NCBI RefSeq assembly: GCF_001638985.1
Contig: NW_017265146.1
Coordinates: 1,165,382-1,229,381 of the forward strand
DNA: 64,000 bases
Direction: 5' to 3'
Origin: Phycomyces blakesleeanus NRRL 1555(-)
Lineage: Eukaryota > Mucoromycota > Mucoromycetes > Mucorales > Phycomycetaceae
Below the pieces are notes generated by a model, which was given only the letters and a program-made list of their open reading frames with translations, was not told the origin of the DNA and did not search any database. Below, piece by piece: positions 23,939-37,334 of this stretch. Positions within the stretch are counted from its first letter, which is position 1; the number at the start of each line of letters is the position of its first letter. Position numbers and translations under genes: made by a program.

Positions 23939-26172
23939 GATATTATAAATGTTTTTTTTTATAGAATTAAAAATATATATAAAAAAAGTGTGTAGATTGA
24001 ATAAAGTTAAGAAAAGAAAGTGTTTAGATTGGTTGGTTGTTGAGTCGTAAAAGACGTCGAGTGAATGGAAGGGGTGGGATTTAAAGAGGAAGAGTGATTA
24101 GTAGAAAGGGAAAGGATAAAGAAGACGGTTTGTGCAGATTTGATTTTCGTAATTGGTGGTTTATATATGTGTGCTCCAATTTATACGAATATGGTTTTTT
24201 ATTTTGGAGTTGGACAGAGTGATACAAACTAATTTTAATTTGGAAACGATCTTCCATCTTTCCACCCCGCAGGTGGTAGACAGAACATGCAGACAGTCAG
24301 ACTATACAGTACAAGCCAGCCAGTCAGTGAAATAATTATCGTAATAAAAATAAATAAAAAAAAACCGACAAATTTTGTTGCATGTGAATTTCTCAATAAA
24401 CATTTTTTTGGCTTTCCTTCTTTTGACTCTCCATAAATATTATACATATAAATATTATTATTAAGATAAAGAAAGACAGAGAGACAGCCAGATCATTAGA
24501 GACAGGAGGCAAACACCCGTTCCTTCCTCACTACCATGGCTTGAGCGTGGTTTTCCCTTTACAACCTTTTTCTAGCCACCTTATCCGTGTTATCTTTACC
24601 CATTAATTCTTACTTGAATTACACGCATTTTGGGGATTTTTTTCTTCTTCTTCTTTTATTATATTATTTTAGGTCTAGTGAGTCGGAATGAACACCCATC
24701 TTCATCCGGATATTAACGATTCTTTATATTTCTTCTTTAATGTTCTCCATTTAATCAAACCAACATGTAATTTTTATTATAATTTTATTTGAATTGCTGG
24801 TAGTATTATATATACGTATTGTTGCCTAGTAAAGATGGGTAAATTATTGTTGTAATAATAAACGGGGTAGGTATCTAAAATATATGAACATGGTAATAAT
24901 GTGGAGAGACATGTGCACCCATCAATAGAATCTGAGGTAGATAGATAGATAGATAGATAGATAGACGGGTGGTTGGTATTGAATTGAAATGAATTGATGA
25001 TTACCAAACTCTCAACATTAATTACTATGATTATGATTAAGATTTTTATTATTTTACGGAAAATATATAATTCTGTGATTTTTTTATAGTATTTTTCATG
25101 ATTTTTCTTAAAAATAATAAAAAATGTGCGTCTGTTAAATTTTAGGTACCCTTGTCCACTAAGAGAAGAAAGATACCACTAGCCCTTCAAAGGAATACTA
25201 GAATCTGCTTAGTATTGATTACTAAAGACAATATACAGAAAAAAACATAATAATAATAATAATATACTTTATACTTTGTTCAATTATTGGGGACCTTCTT
25301 TTTCCGTAGTTTCATTGAGAGAATCTACTGGGTTGCGTCGATTAAAGAAGGGAAAGAAAAGAAGAAATAGACGCATAGATACACTTTCTCTCTCTCTCTC
25401 TCTGTGTATGTATTGACTACTATGCAAGGAATTCTACGAATGTTATCCAAGTTGTGGGAATGAAAAAGAAAGAATTAAAGAAAGCAAAAGCCTCTCTCTG
25501 TATTGCCATTTTGGTATCTTAGTCTCTGTTAAGGGTGTCTGTGCGTGAAAATAATAATAATAATAATGTATGTAGTGCCACTGGACTGACTATACTTGAC
25601 TATGGCTAACCAAATAGCTAACTATTGTACCCGATCTATTCCTCCCCTCACCCTTTTCCCACGAAGCTAATTTTTGTGTAAAGTAGTTTAAAGAAAAGGT
25701 ATTGTATACATATATTATGACATGCATTCAAATGTCGTTTTCTATCTTGTCAAGATCAAGGTTTGAAATACATTTTATTTTATTCTGTTTATTTACATTT
25801 CAATTGATGATTTTTATGTAAACCGAATTATCATTATGCATTATCATTTCAAACCAAGAATACAAATGATGTCTTTTACTTTAAAGAAGTTGACCAGCAA
25901 CTTAGAATAAGGAGAATTATATGAGCTGCGGTTTACAAGTCACGCCACTTAGTGATAGAAATAAAGTGGGTCTGTCAAATAATAGCTAGATACATTTGTA
26001 GTCTATTGAAATGGGGTGGTAATTCTTGTGTGTTTAAGAGAATAAAGAGACATATAGAAAGACTATGGTGTCTCAACAACATCACCACCCAAATTACCTG
26101 ACGTTCTATAATGTCAATGCACACACACACACAGAGATATATATATATATTCTTAATTTGGCTGAATTTGTC

Positions 26173-26310
26173 TTACTCGAGTGTCTTGTGTAGTTTCTCG
26201 TGATTATTCACATTTTCGTGTGGCAATGTACGACCATTGGCAGTGGAAGATACCCCGCCAATTTGCTGTATCTGGATAAAAACATGCTCAAGGTAACCCA
26301 TTATCCAGGC
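26173..26310 (-). other. Coding-like orphan segment (possible last exon)
   Basis: On the minus strand the last ~44 codons of an open frame ending at 26173 (IQQIGGVSSTANGRTLPHEN region) have balanced amino-acid use, unlike the surrounding repeat translations. The opposite strand also has an open, coding-like frame ending in a GTAACC donor-like site near 26292. I cannot tell which strand, if either, is real. It could be an orphan exon or a pseudogene fragment. Confidence 0.2.
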
Positions 26311-27779
26311 TTTCTTTTTTCCCACAGAAATTACTACGCACACACACCCAAAAAAAAACATCCTTTTTTTTTTCTTTTTGAACAAAAAAAAAAATAATAC
26401 AAACCGATGCCACATGGATCTTAACAATTTCACTATTATCCTTAATTATTTTCAATGCCTTCAAATATTGTACTATACAATACTGTACATTACCATAGTT
26501 ATTTCTGATTACTATGGCTTTTCGTTTAAACTTTTTTTTCTTACCAAATATTTTATTATTACTGCTGCCCTTTACACATTCAAATTCTGGGTTTACTATT
26601 CAAAAAAGGACTGTTACAGCAATTGTAGTCAATACTCGGGTTTTGTTTGAAAAGAAGATACCCCGTCTAATTCTATATTTTGTTCAATCACTCCACTTGA
26701 CAATTATATATATGTGTGTGTATGTGGTGCTGTGTTTTGGTGTGAAATTTAGTATGATATGTATATATTCGGAAAAGCCAATAAGATGAGCACGGTTTCT
26801 GTATTCAGAAAGTTTATGGAGTAATTAAGATGACAGTGTTGTTTGTGATTTTGCCCTTTATTCCCTTTTAATTAGATCTAAATACTATATCACTCTTTGC
26901 CTATTTGAAATTACAAATCGTCTCAATATATACAATAAAATGAAACAAGATCTTTATAGATAGTATAGTATACATCATAGTGCATTAAAGATATTGTGGA
27001 TATTGAAACAAGAAACAAGAAAGATCCAATTCCTCTTGATAATCTATATAGTACTTTACAACTACACTAGAAAAGAAATCAGGATAAAAGGGTGAAGGGT
27101 GAAGGGTGAGGGGTGAGGGATAAGTCGCTATCAATAGTCCTATAAACAGCAACCAGAAAGAATTTCCAACCCGCAAAAACTAAATGTCAAGTTTAGATTA
27201 GTATTGTTTTGGAATCTGCGTTGGGTTCATCGTATTATTCATCCTGTTTAATAAATTCATCTATTCATCCGTTTAGCTTATTCATATTATTCAGCTTCTT
27301 CTTCTTCTTCCCCTCTTTTCTCCAAAGATATTATTCCGCCCCATTTTGTTTTTCCTTTAGAAGAAGTTCACTCTACGCATGTCAAATCTACATATTCTTA
27401 CTAGTAAATTATATTACTAATTATCCCTTACGCTATGAAATATGTATAGGTATTTATCTCATTCGATTACTTGTAGCATATATCAGAAGAAGAAGAACAT
27501 TAGAAAAAAAAGTAGCGTGTTTGTAGGTATCCAATTTACCTATTCCCCCGTCTCCGTCTCTCACTATGTATAAGTATGTGTAAATAGGTTGTTAGTCTTG
27601 TATAAGATATTATGAAATAATCAAAACGAAAGATAATGTTGTTTTTTCTTTTACTTGTTAGAAATAGGCATTTGATTTTCTTGAATATTTGAATAATTAT
27701 TATAAACACAAATTCATTACAGTCAATACCCAAATAAAGTGTTTCCTTTTTTTTTCAATATAATACACAATATACGGTA

Positions 27780-27810
27780 CACAAGCACAAGCACAAGCAC
27801 AAGCACAAGT
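27780..27810. repeat. (CACAAG)n hexanucleotide microsatellite
   Basis: About five tandem CACAAG copies. It is one of many microsatellites in this gap and is listed as the clearest hexamer array. No function inferred. Confidence 0.85.
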
Positions 27811-29118
27811 ATATATACTCTTTCTAATTTTGACTTTTGTTTTTATAATATGGCTATATATAAATATCTAACATCGAAATACCTGTGAAACTATCACACA
27901 AAAGAAGAACTAATTCCAAGAATGAAAATGAAAATAAGGCACTAAAGATAAATTGATCCCCAAAATATGTTAATAATACAAGACATAATACTCTCAGTGT
28001 TTGTACAATTTTATACAAAAATAAAAAACAGACGCAAAATTACATGGGAATAAGTCTATTCTATCTATTCTAAAGAACACAACAACTTCTTTTTTATCTC
28101 TCTCTGTGTGTATTGTAGAATTCTTTGATTGATCTGGTCAAATGTACGTGGGAGCCATTGTGAATTCACTCAACAAAATTCTGAATTTAATTTCATGGAT
28201 CATTTTATTTAGTTACTAAGACCATCTCCAACAGTCACTTTTATCTCAACTTTTGTGTCAAATTTAAAATTCTAGTTTAAAGTGGTGCCTTCAACAGCTC
28301 AATTTCTTTTATTTTACGAAAAATTTGACAGGGATTTAAAAGTTTTAACTGAAAACGCTCTCAAAATTTATTTCAAAAAAAAAAGAAAAAAGATACTAAC
28401 AAACCTTTTTATACTTTTAAATTTTGATTTATTTGTCAAGCTACCGTTTTCTTGCTATAATATGTATTTATATTATTGTGCCTAATTTAAGCTATTTCTC
28501 CATGACTACAAATGTATTGCAACTCTTCTTTTCTTTTGTAGATTGAGAATTTCTGGAATTATACAAAATTTCAAAGATCTTTCCATTCCACAATATGTAT
28601 ATATTTATAAACAAACACACAATAAATAACACAATTTTTTTTTAAAAAAAAAATAGATTTCTAAATATTACACCCTAAATGCTGTTGGTAGAATTAGAGA
28701 TACAATTGATTTTGATTTTGATTTTGATTTTTTAATTTAATATAATTTTAATTAGAAAACATTGAAATATTGGGCCTGTATATACATAGAGATAGATAAC
28801 TAAGATTATTTAAATAAAATACAAAAAGAAAGAAAGGGGGGCTGGTTTGGTAGAATGAAAAGGTAAACAAAGAAAGAAAGAAAGAATCATATAATAATTT
28901 ATATCCTAGGTGAATTTTGATTAGTTGTGTAAAATGTTGTATAGATTTATTATCATTGTCGAGACTAATTATTTCAAACATTTTGCAGCCAAAACACACA
29001 CATATATATATATCTAGAAGAATTGGCTAGTCAAAATGCCTACCATTATATATTGAAAATCAATAAATCAATAAGCAGAAAGACAGACAGACAGACACAG
29101 AGAATTCTCTTTCTACAC

Positions 29119-29151
29119 ATTACATTACATTACATTACATTACATTACATC
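29119..29151. repeat. (ACATT)n pentanucleotide microsatellite
   Basis: Six consecutive perfect or near-perfect ACATT copies are visible directly. No function inferred. Confidence 0.88.
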
Positions 29152-29267
29152 GCATATATCTATATATTCAATTATACCTTTTCTTCCTAGAATAAAGTAA
29201 TAGGATAATCGTAACCGTATCACATTTACTTTCATTCACTCATTCATTCTCTTGTGCGTGCAATTAA

Positions 29268-29298
<31 letters not shown>

Positions 29299-30270
29299 GT
29301 ATATCTAAATATATACAAATACATGTGTTAATTGATTGGCACTCAATATAGTATAATAGAATTGTGTGTATGTGTTTTTATTGGGTATTGTTTTTTTTAA
29401 AAAAAAATTATATATAAAAGTATAAGACAGGTACAAACACAGAGACAGCTCTTTTGTTAACTTTTGATCTTTACATTCCCAAAAGTGCTGTACCAGCAAA
29501 ACGATCTCTATACCTTTTCATATACACAAACCAAAAAAAAAATAGATATAGATAGAACTAAAGAAGACGAACAGATATTCTACCTGGTCTAAATGGCTCA
29601 TTATTATTATTTTTGTGATAGACAGTAACAACAAGAACAGTACAAATACAATCAGCTTGGATTCTTTGTGGAAATGAATAGAGAGAGAGAGAGTCAAGAG
29701 ATTGGTCCTAGATTCTTTAATTACAACACACTTTTCTTTATTCATCGTAGTAAAGATCAAGCCAGATATGCATTGTGAAGACAGACAAAGAGAGACATAC
29801 GAGAGATCAATTGTGAGAATAGTGTTAATAGCGTCATTATCACTATTCTCAAACGCACGTAGATTGTTTAATGCAATTCAGAAAACGCAACTATTATTAT
29901 TTTATGTATTTTGCTATAAAAATTATGTGCATATATCTAATGTATGTAGAAAGTAAGCTTATTTTTATTTATTTATTTATGTATTTTTCTGTATTAAAAT
30001 ACTATCAGCATGATAAAAATATGTGTGCCTGAATATATTAAGTAAGTATAAATTTATACGTTTTGTTTTTTCTTTTTTCTTTTTACTAGGAGAACGAATA
30101 AAGCCCACTCGAGGTAAAGAAATAAAAATAATAAAAATATAATGGAAATACCACAGCAGGATTTTACACCTTTAATTCTGCTCAGCTGTGAGGGATATGG
30201 ATTTTAAGCGGAGCATAAGCCACACTCTGTGTAAAACCTGCAACCACACACTTAGTCTCAGTCTTTTTCT

Positions 30271-30312
30271 CTCACTCACTCACTCACTCACTCACTCACT
30301 CACTCACTCCAT
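30271..30312. repeat. (CACT)n tetranucleotide microsatellite
   Basis: About ten tandem CACT copies with a short interruption, in the C/T-rich leader roughly 210-250 bp before the kinase start codon. If it lies in the promoter or 5' UTR, length changes could affect expression; this is speculative. Confidence 0.88.
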
Positions 30313-30520
30313 TCACTCACTCACACACACAATTTCTATACTCTCTCCGCCCCTTATTTGGTTTCTTTTTCTTTTTCTTCTTTTCCCTCTTCTTTTCCCT
30401 CTTTCCTTTCCTTCCCTTCCTTCCTTCCTTCATTTTTTTCTTTCTTTCTCTTAAACGTGCTTGCTTGCTTGTCTTTCAACGGTTGAATTTATTTTATTTT
30501 ATTTTATTTAATCTTGTCCG

Positions 30521-33500
30521 ATGCAGCACGTTAATGGGATCCCTGTTTACAGCTCGGATCCAACACTCTTTTACAAAGGTCTGGATGTAGAGCCAACCTG
30601 GTTCAGTGCACAGGGCGGTGTATACAAATGTAGAGAACGGAAGAAATCAGCCGGCCGAGTTGCCATCAAAAAATACCTAGTTGAAGAAAACCAACATGAA
30701 GATATGTTTGTGATGCCAAAGGAACTCGTTGAGAACGAGATCTACACAATGACAAAATGCGTTCATCCCCACATCCTCAAGCTATATGCCGTCTACCTTC
30801 ATCAAGAATTTGTCTATCTTGTCATGCCACTTTGCACAGGAGGCTCATTACAACAATACGTGTTTGACCATCAACTTACGATCGGTCAATTAGTGTACAT
30901 TATTAGCTCAGTAAGACATCTATTCTTTTTTTTTTTGGTTATTCAAGGCACACAAAAGGAAGGAAGAAATACGAAGAAGAAGAAGAAGAAGAAGAAGAAT
31001 AGAGCTTTTTCGTTTATTATTATTATTGTTATTGATTGATTGATTGATTGATTGATTAATTGGTTGCTTGGTTGATATTAGATTGCTTCTGGATTAGCGG
31101 AAATACATCGCCATAACTACATACATCGAGATATCAAGTGCGACAACATCTTTCTAGACGTCGAATCCAATGCTATAGTCATCGGTAAATACACTACACC
31201 AATCAATAGTTTACCTATATATATATATATATATATTATTTGTTCAGTTTAGAACAGCACGCAGTATTGGGGGTGTTATAAATATATAAATATATATAAA
31301 AACCCTGTATTGTTTGAAGATTTATTACGACTTTCTAAATGGGAAACAAACATGGTACTGTTGTTGATTTTTGTTGTTGTTGTTGTTGTTGTGTCATAGG
31401 TGATTTTGGCGTAGTGTCTGTAACCCCTACTGCTGACTCGGATGTAGAGGAAGCCGGCGTTGTTTTGTTCTGGTCACCTGAATTGGTCAATCGACAGGTT
31501 GTTAGTTGCAAAGTCGATATCTGGGCACTAGGTATCGTTATTCTCGAGATATTGAATGGCGGAAAGGCGCCGTACGAAGATGACAAGCTTGAAGAAGAAG
31601 AAGTAAGTCCTTGTATACACACACACAAAGTCTTCACAATTTTTCCTTTTATAAATAAATAGTTGGAAAAGTATAGAATAAATGCAAAAAGAGATATTTT
31701 TTTTTGTTTATCAAATAACCAACACAATATTGATTTTACTTTTTTATTTTAAACTTGTTTTCACCAAGATTAAACAACGCATTCTGGACAACGGAAAACC
31801 CGCCTATCCATCAGGATTACCTCAGGGATTAGAAGACCTCCTGGATCGTTGCTTAGAAATTGACCCAGAAGCACGAACCACAGCAAAAGATCTCCTAGAG
31901 GTAAAATATATGAAACCATACACTATTTATTTATTAGTATCAGTATCAGTATTACCATTACCATTACCATTACCATTACCATTGGCCCTTTCCTTTTTTC
32001 TTTAACTCTCACTTTCACTCCCAAATATCACTTTCCTTTTTTTTCTATTTTATTTATTTATTTTTGTACTGATTAACAATGTTATTGCCTATTATAGCAC
32101 CCATTCTTGTGTGCGTACAAGCCAGAGGCCCTTTACCCTGCCACGCGGCTCGACCACGATATATCCTCCTTGTCTGGATCAGAACCTTCAGAATCTGTTT
32201 CCGAGCATACCACACATGTTGCCGTCACCAACGATGTAGCAGCAGCAGCAGCATCAGTAGTAGGAGTAGTAGGAGTAGGAGTAGGAGTAACTGAAAAGGA
32301 AGAAGAAAAAGAAAAAGAAGAAGACGATGATGTGATGATGAATGCTCTTAAGAAATTAAAGGCATTCGAGGCTCTTAATGAGCTTGACCTCACACTTACT
32401 CAATCACAATCAACCACCATAAAAGCATCTGCCCAACAATCAACAATACCACCCACAATACCTCAGGCAATTCAGACAACAACAGAATCGACAGAAACCG
32501 GAACCATAACATCAACATCAACAACAACAGTGTCAGTAGTAGACCAGATACCATCGGATTTACCCCGCCAAGAAGACATCATTGTATCCACAAGCACTAT
32601 GAACTCTTCTCCTCATGTTAAACCAAACTCCCGCAAATCACACGTGCCTCAAATCAGTGTTCCTATACCTGGTCGGCAATGTAGACTTCCGGTTCCTTCC
32701 TTTATTGCTGTGGCAAGTGAGACCAGTGCAATGCCCTCCAAAGAACGCATTGATAGCGTGATGCGCAAGCGACAGACAATGCTAGACTCGCACCGTAACC
32801 AAGGCTCTCGTTTACCGTGGCTCAAGTGGACATTACCTGTCCTACATGCAGAAACTCCAAAAGTCAAGGTTCAGTCGACGGAACCAGTTCCATTCAAGAC
32901 CATGTCACGCTCTTACACCATGCCAGCCGGTATATCTCAGATCGGTAAGCCTGTAAATAATAGTAATGGCAATACCACCACCACCGCCACCACTACTAGT
33001 AGTACTAGTGGAGGTGGTGGTGGTGGACTGGATCGGAACCGTACACGTCGTGCAGATGCAGTCAAGTCAGTCAATGAGATTGACCGGTCTCGTAAAAATA
33101 TCCCGTCTCGCTCCACATCGGCCGGCCAACGGGCACCTACGAAACCTCGGCCGGCTTCTGCGGGACGTCTTTCTGAAGACAAGTCGTCATTATCACAGCA
33201 ACAAGTCAAGCCTGCGGCTCGGCCACGTGTGCTTTTGTCAAATGGGCCTGGACGTAAACCCCGTCCGTTGCCTCCAAAGGCATCAGTGTTCCGTCAGAAA
33301 CGTTTGCCGAGCGAGAGTCGGACTGCGCGCCTGACAATGGGTATTAGTGCACGACCTTTGAAAGAAAACAACGAAGACAGTAATAACAACAGCAATAAAT
33401 CTGTACCACCGCCCATGCCATCACGGATCGGCCGACTGCTGAGTGTGAAGTCGGATGAAAAAGAAGGAAAACGAAGACCTGTATCTTTTGCGGGTACAAG

Positions 33501-33867
33501 TGCACAACAACGGCCTGATGGTGGTCTACAGAGATCCGACGGTAGTCTTTTGGAGCCCAATAGGAGGTACGGTCATTTGATTCAGCCAGTAGCAACTCGT
33601 ACCACGCCACTGCCAAAACAGGATGTCAGGGTGAGACGTCAATCGGCTCCTTTGGTCGATAGACCCGAGAAATTGAGTGGCAGCAATATTGGAAGTGGTA
33701 TTGGTTTAGGTCAAAGATCTGCACAAAAGAAGAACAAGACCCAAGATGAAAGTAAGACACAAGGCCAAGGCCAAGGCCAAGGACAAGGACAGCGAAATGG
33801 TGATAGTAAACCACCACTGTCAAAGAATTCGGCACTCAAGGGTGTCAAGACTGTCCGTGTTCACTGA
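30521..33867 (+). CDS. PAK/STE20-like protein kinase with long basic S/T/P-rich tail
   Basis: Exons 30521-30910, 31082-31184, 31400-31602, 31769-31900 and 32098-33867 join in phase to 865 residues. The kinase domain is residues ~20-285: VAIKK (Lys 50), MTKCVHPHILKLY, MPLCTGGSLQQYV, catalytic loop HRDIKCDN (Asp 147), DFG (166-168), WSPELV in place of APE, WALGIVILEILNGGKAPYED, RCLEIDPEARTTAKDLLEHP. The C-lobe and the HPF ending match STE20/PAK-type kinases. The glycine loop is atypical, reading SAQGGVYKC rather than GxGxxG. The remaining ~580 residues are one large exon: disordered, rich in Ser, Thr, Pro and Arg, with Ala, Gly and GQ simple repeats. No CRIB domain is visible, so regulation by Rho-type GTPases is not supported. 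It may be active or a pseudokinase-like scaffold, but the catalytic residues are present. Confidence 0.85.
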
Positions 33868-34763
33868 ATTTTATGTTTCTTGTTCTTCATTACAATCATA
33901 CCCTCGCCATAACAATTCCCTCCCTCTACCCTCCACTTACATCTTCTCACTTGTTCTTTCCTCTCTTTTCTTTCTTTCTTATCCTATTGCTCTTTCCACT
34001 TTATTCAATCAATTATTCAATCGCTCGCACAAACCATTTTCCCTCTTTTTTTTTTCTTTTTCATTCATTTTCTGCATACAAATCTTTTTTTTTTTTTTGC
34101 TGATTTGATCCTGATTTTATTTTTTCCTTTCCTTGTTAAAGTAACGGTAGTCCCTTATACTTGCCAATACTGCATATAAAAATAATAATAATAATAATAT
34201 CATTCTTTAGATATATATATTTTATTTTATTTATCTTATTTATCTTATTTACATATGCTATATCAAATCAAGAAAAAAGAATGGAAATTACCCTTACTGT
34301 TTCTTTTTGCTGTTGTTGTTATTTCTTATTACTTTATATAGTTCATACCACAAATCATTATTTTATTTTATTTTTATTTAAATCTTAACCTCCCCTTTTA
34401 TGGCAAGTTTATTAGTATCAAATGAAATAATTCATTTTTTAATTTTTTATTTCTACAAGCACATATTATATATATATATATATATATATATTAAGATCGT
34501 TCACATGATATTAAAGGACACTGTATTAAAAAAAACCCCCAAAGACCAAAGACCAAAGACCAATAAAAATGTCAGGCCATACGAATTCACTTTTATTAGA
34601 GCTAATATATATTTTAGGGGTGTCTAGATAGTAGTAATTGGTGTATTGGGGGGGGCAGGGGATATCTCTTTTATATTTCAAGATATGTAAATATCCTATA
34701 TCTCTTGTTCAATTTTATCAAAGGATCTCAGTATCGGTAGGCTAATTCTTTATTCATTACAAA
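33868..34763. other. Convergent 3' intergenic region
   Basis: C/T-rich sequence after the kinase stop codon (probable 3' UTR) passes into A/T-rich DNA with TA and TAA repeats and a G run near 34648. No gene is seen. It separates the kinase from the convergent F-box/LRR locus. Confidence 0.5.
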
Positions 34764-36663
34764 TTATACTTTACCAAAGCCATAAAATGATTTTGGCCAA
34801 ATATAAAACTCTCTGTGATTCGATAAAGGCACATCATATTTCGTCCTGTGACTACACCTCAATTCAACATAGCCACCACACAGATCTTTCTTCCAATCTT
34901 CTTCATTAGCCTTTTCATCCAAAGATTCTTCAGCTTCAAAGACATCCGTCTTGCTTTTAAACTGTGAAACCTGAAAATATTCATTTGCAGTCCAGGATTC
35001 TTGATCTGAAAGCGGTCTGATCTTTACGGCAGAGTCATGTATGTCATCATATTTCCCACGTAGATGGTACCAGGCCAGATACTCCACAAAAGATTTCCAA
35101 TTGACATCTTTATTGCTCTTCTCTATTGTCTCGGCTGACTCGCGAGGACTGGTCAGGTTGGAAAGCAATATCAAGTTGATGTCTGGATCCTTGCTCATGT
35201 TTTCTTCAGAGGATGAGTAGAACTTGACGTGGTCCAGGATCAATGTCTTGAGTTCTAGGCAAGACATGCCAATGCACAGGCTTCTAGTTTTAGCAGATAC
35301 CGATCCACAAATTCTCATGCTCTTCAAATGTATAGCTTCCAACCCCTTGCATTTAAAAGTCGCGTAGTTGAGCACAGAAACATTTGTTATGACAAGATCC
35401 AGTATCAAGAGCAATAATCCATGCTGCCTTGGATCTCCAGATGTTTCTGGGCTACTATTGTACAGCCTCCCATCAGAAAACTCGAAGTGCTCTAATGATG
35501 GACAATGATCCAATAAATCGTCCAATGCAATCGATAGCCCACATTCCCTCATTTTAAGGCTTACTAGCCACGAAGAGTACTGGAGTTTTGGCTCAAAGGC
35601 AATACGAGTATTAAAACTTATGCCCCAATTAATCGACAATTTTGCGAGTGTTGTGCTAAATGATTGCAGTAATCGGTCAGTAACCCTACAAAGCAAGGTC
35701 ACATCAGGGTCTCTGGATCGTATCCTGTACTTCAAGCTCTTGATAGCTACATTTGACGGACAAAGTAGTTCCCAGAATATCACATGCGACCATTCGGACA
35801 GCTCCTTAGTATAGAAACACACGGTCTCCAGCTACGGAAACACACTTTTAACCGAACGAAGGAGTGCTATATTTCTTTCGTTAGTCTCCATAACAGATAT
35901 TCCTCCGAGCTGGCGCAAGGATGAAAATGTCAGAGCTTGCAAGTTTGGGTACTTGAAGCAAAAGTAGTACACCCACTGGTGATCCCAATAGCCAAGATAG
36001 AGAGAGAGAGACTTGTTACACTCAGCGCTGGATAAGTACTTGGGATTCTTGCTACTGCGCCTGGGTGCATATCCGTGAGCCTCAAATGAACCCTAAAATT
36101 TACCAGCTGCGGTAATGCCAGGTGAAGATCATTATATCGATTAAAGTCAAAGACCATCGAATCAAAACGTTGATATGGATATATGCCTAATGATTGAAGA
36201 TTGGGGATATTTCTCAAGACCTCGATCATGAACGGGGCCGTCGTTTTCCAGGTTTCGGGGACAATCTGTAACTTTAAGCTGGTCACTGACGTCCACTGAG
36301 GACCATACGTTGTATCGCTTATGTCGATATCGTAAAAATACAGCGATCCCATATCGAGATGCTTCAAGTTTGGAAAGGTTTTGAAAACATGGCTTTGTTG
36401 CCAGTCAGTAAGTTTGTTTGTCCGTTAACTTGTAGACTTTGGGTCGTGCGCCTATCTGGTAGAAAATACGCAGTTGGATCATTTACAATAGCACATATGT
36501 CTTTAAGTTTATCCATGGAATCGACTTTAATATTCTCCCAAAGCGATTCTTGAAACGGGATTTTCCATCCCTTGCAAGTGAGAATATAAGTCAGCTTATC
36601 ATCCGTTAATAAAAGTTTTGCAATTTGCGAGAGAATTTCAAAAGGTAAGTCTGATGCCAGCAT
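34764..36663 (-). pseudogene. F-box / leucine-rich-repeat-like protein gene, probably damaged
   Basis: The minus-strand start at 36663 opens with an F-box (LPFEILSQIAKLLLTDDKLT ... CKGW ... WENI), the SCF ubiquitin-ligase adaptor module. It is followed by irregular LRR-like units (FPNLKHLDMGSLYF, NIPNLQSLGIYPY, CPSLEHFEFSDGRL). It is not one clean frame. After about 36470 the frame must shift, and GC/GTATTT at 36470 to AAAG at 36393 is a possible intron. A further shift is needed near 36085-36100 to reach KYPNLQALTFSS. An in-frame TAG lies at about 35832, between SVFP and LETVCFY. The 352-codon end part is intact. Short introns could rescue some of these breaks, so it is either a pseudogene, a multi-intron gene or a sequence error. 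Substrate unknown. Confidence 0.6.
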
Positions 36664-37242
36664 ACGAGTAGAGGGTAGATAGTAGAGAGAACGAGAGACA
36701 AATTACTGAATGCAAAGAAAAAACAGAATTTGCTTATTTGGACACACTTGTGGGCAACAAGTGTTGTATATTATAAATATTGTCACTTGGCTTAACAAGT
36801 AACCATGAAGGGACACAGATCGCAGCAACTTCACATATTTTCTAATTAATTAATTTTGCATTGAAAAGTAAAATTAGACAATGTTGAGTACGCGGACTCC
36901 TTTTTAAATACATACAAAAAATGTTGCGCAGCTCAAGTTGAACATGGGCTGGACATTTAAAGCCAAGCCAAAAAGAATGCTACATTGTCAGCAAAAAAGA
37001 AGTGGTGATTTGTGTTATCGGAACTGCATAACAAAAGCCATCTACAGCATGAGGAGCCAGAAGAGATTGATATGCATTTAACAAGGAAGGGGAGAAGGAT
37101 TGTGCATTAGTGGATAATAAAGGTGTACATTATGATGTAAGATTGACATTCCTCAATGTGGTATCCTTTTATAAGTAATTTCAAGATTTGACATAAAAAA
37201 TAAAATAAATAAAAATAATATCAAGTGGTGACAAAACAAAAA
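36664..37242. other. Intergenic, no gene recognised
   Basis: About 580 bp between the F-box/LRR locus and the end of the U6 gene. It is AT-rich and I see no coding segment or RNA signature. Confidence 0.5.
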
Positions 37243-37302
37243 AAAATATGCTCCGTAGAGCGTTCCATCTCAGAAGTTTAGTGTCATCCTTGTGCAGGGG
37301 CC

Positions 37303-37334
<32 letters not shown>

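Larger units (their letters stand above)
23939..30520. other. 6.5-kb gene-poor intergenic region with microsatellites
   Basis: No supported gene lies here. Simple repeats include (GATA)n at about 24940-24964, (TAA)n at several places, GGGTGA-like copies near 27090-27120, (CACAAG)n at 27780-27810, (ACATT)n at about 29119-29150 and (CACT)n at about 30271-30310. A coding-like segment at 26173-26310 on the minus strand is listed separately. The end is a T/C-rich tract (30320-30480) directly before the kinase start, and the beginning holds the acyl-CoA synthetase promoter. Confidence 0.5.

Noticed and set aside
23033..23995. Plus-strand frame of 320 codons
   Set aside because: Antisense shadow of exons 1 and 2 of the same acyl-CoA synthetase, crossing its intron.
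28195..28300. CCATCTCCAACAG segment reminiscent of plant PIF/Harbinger MITE ends
   Set aside because: No matching inverted partner or target duplication was found nearby; resemblance is too short.
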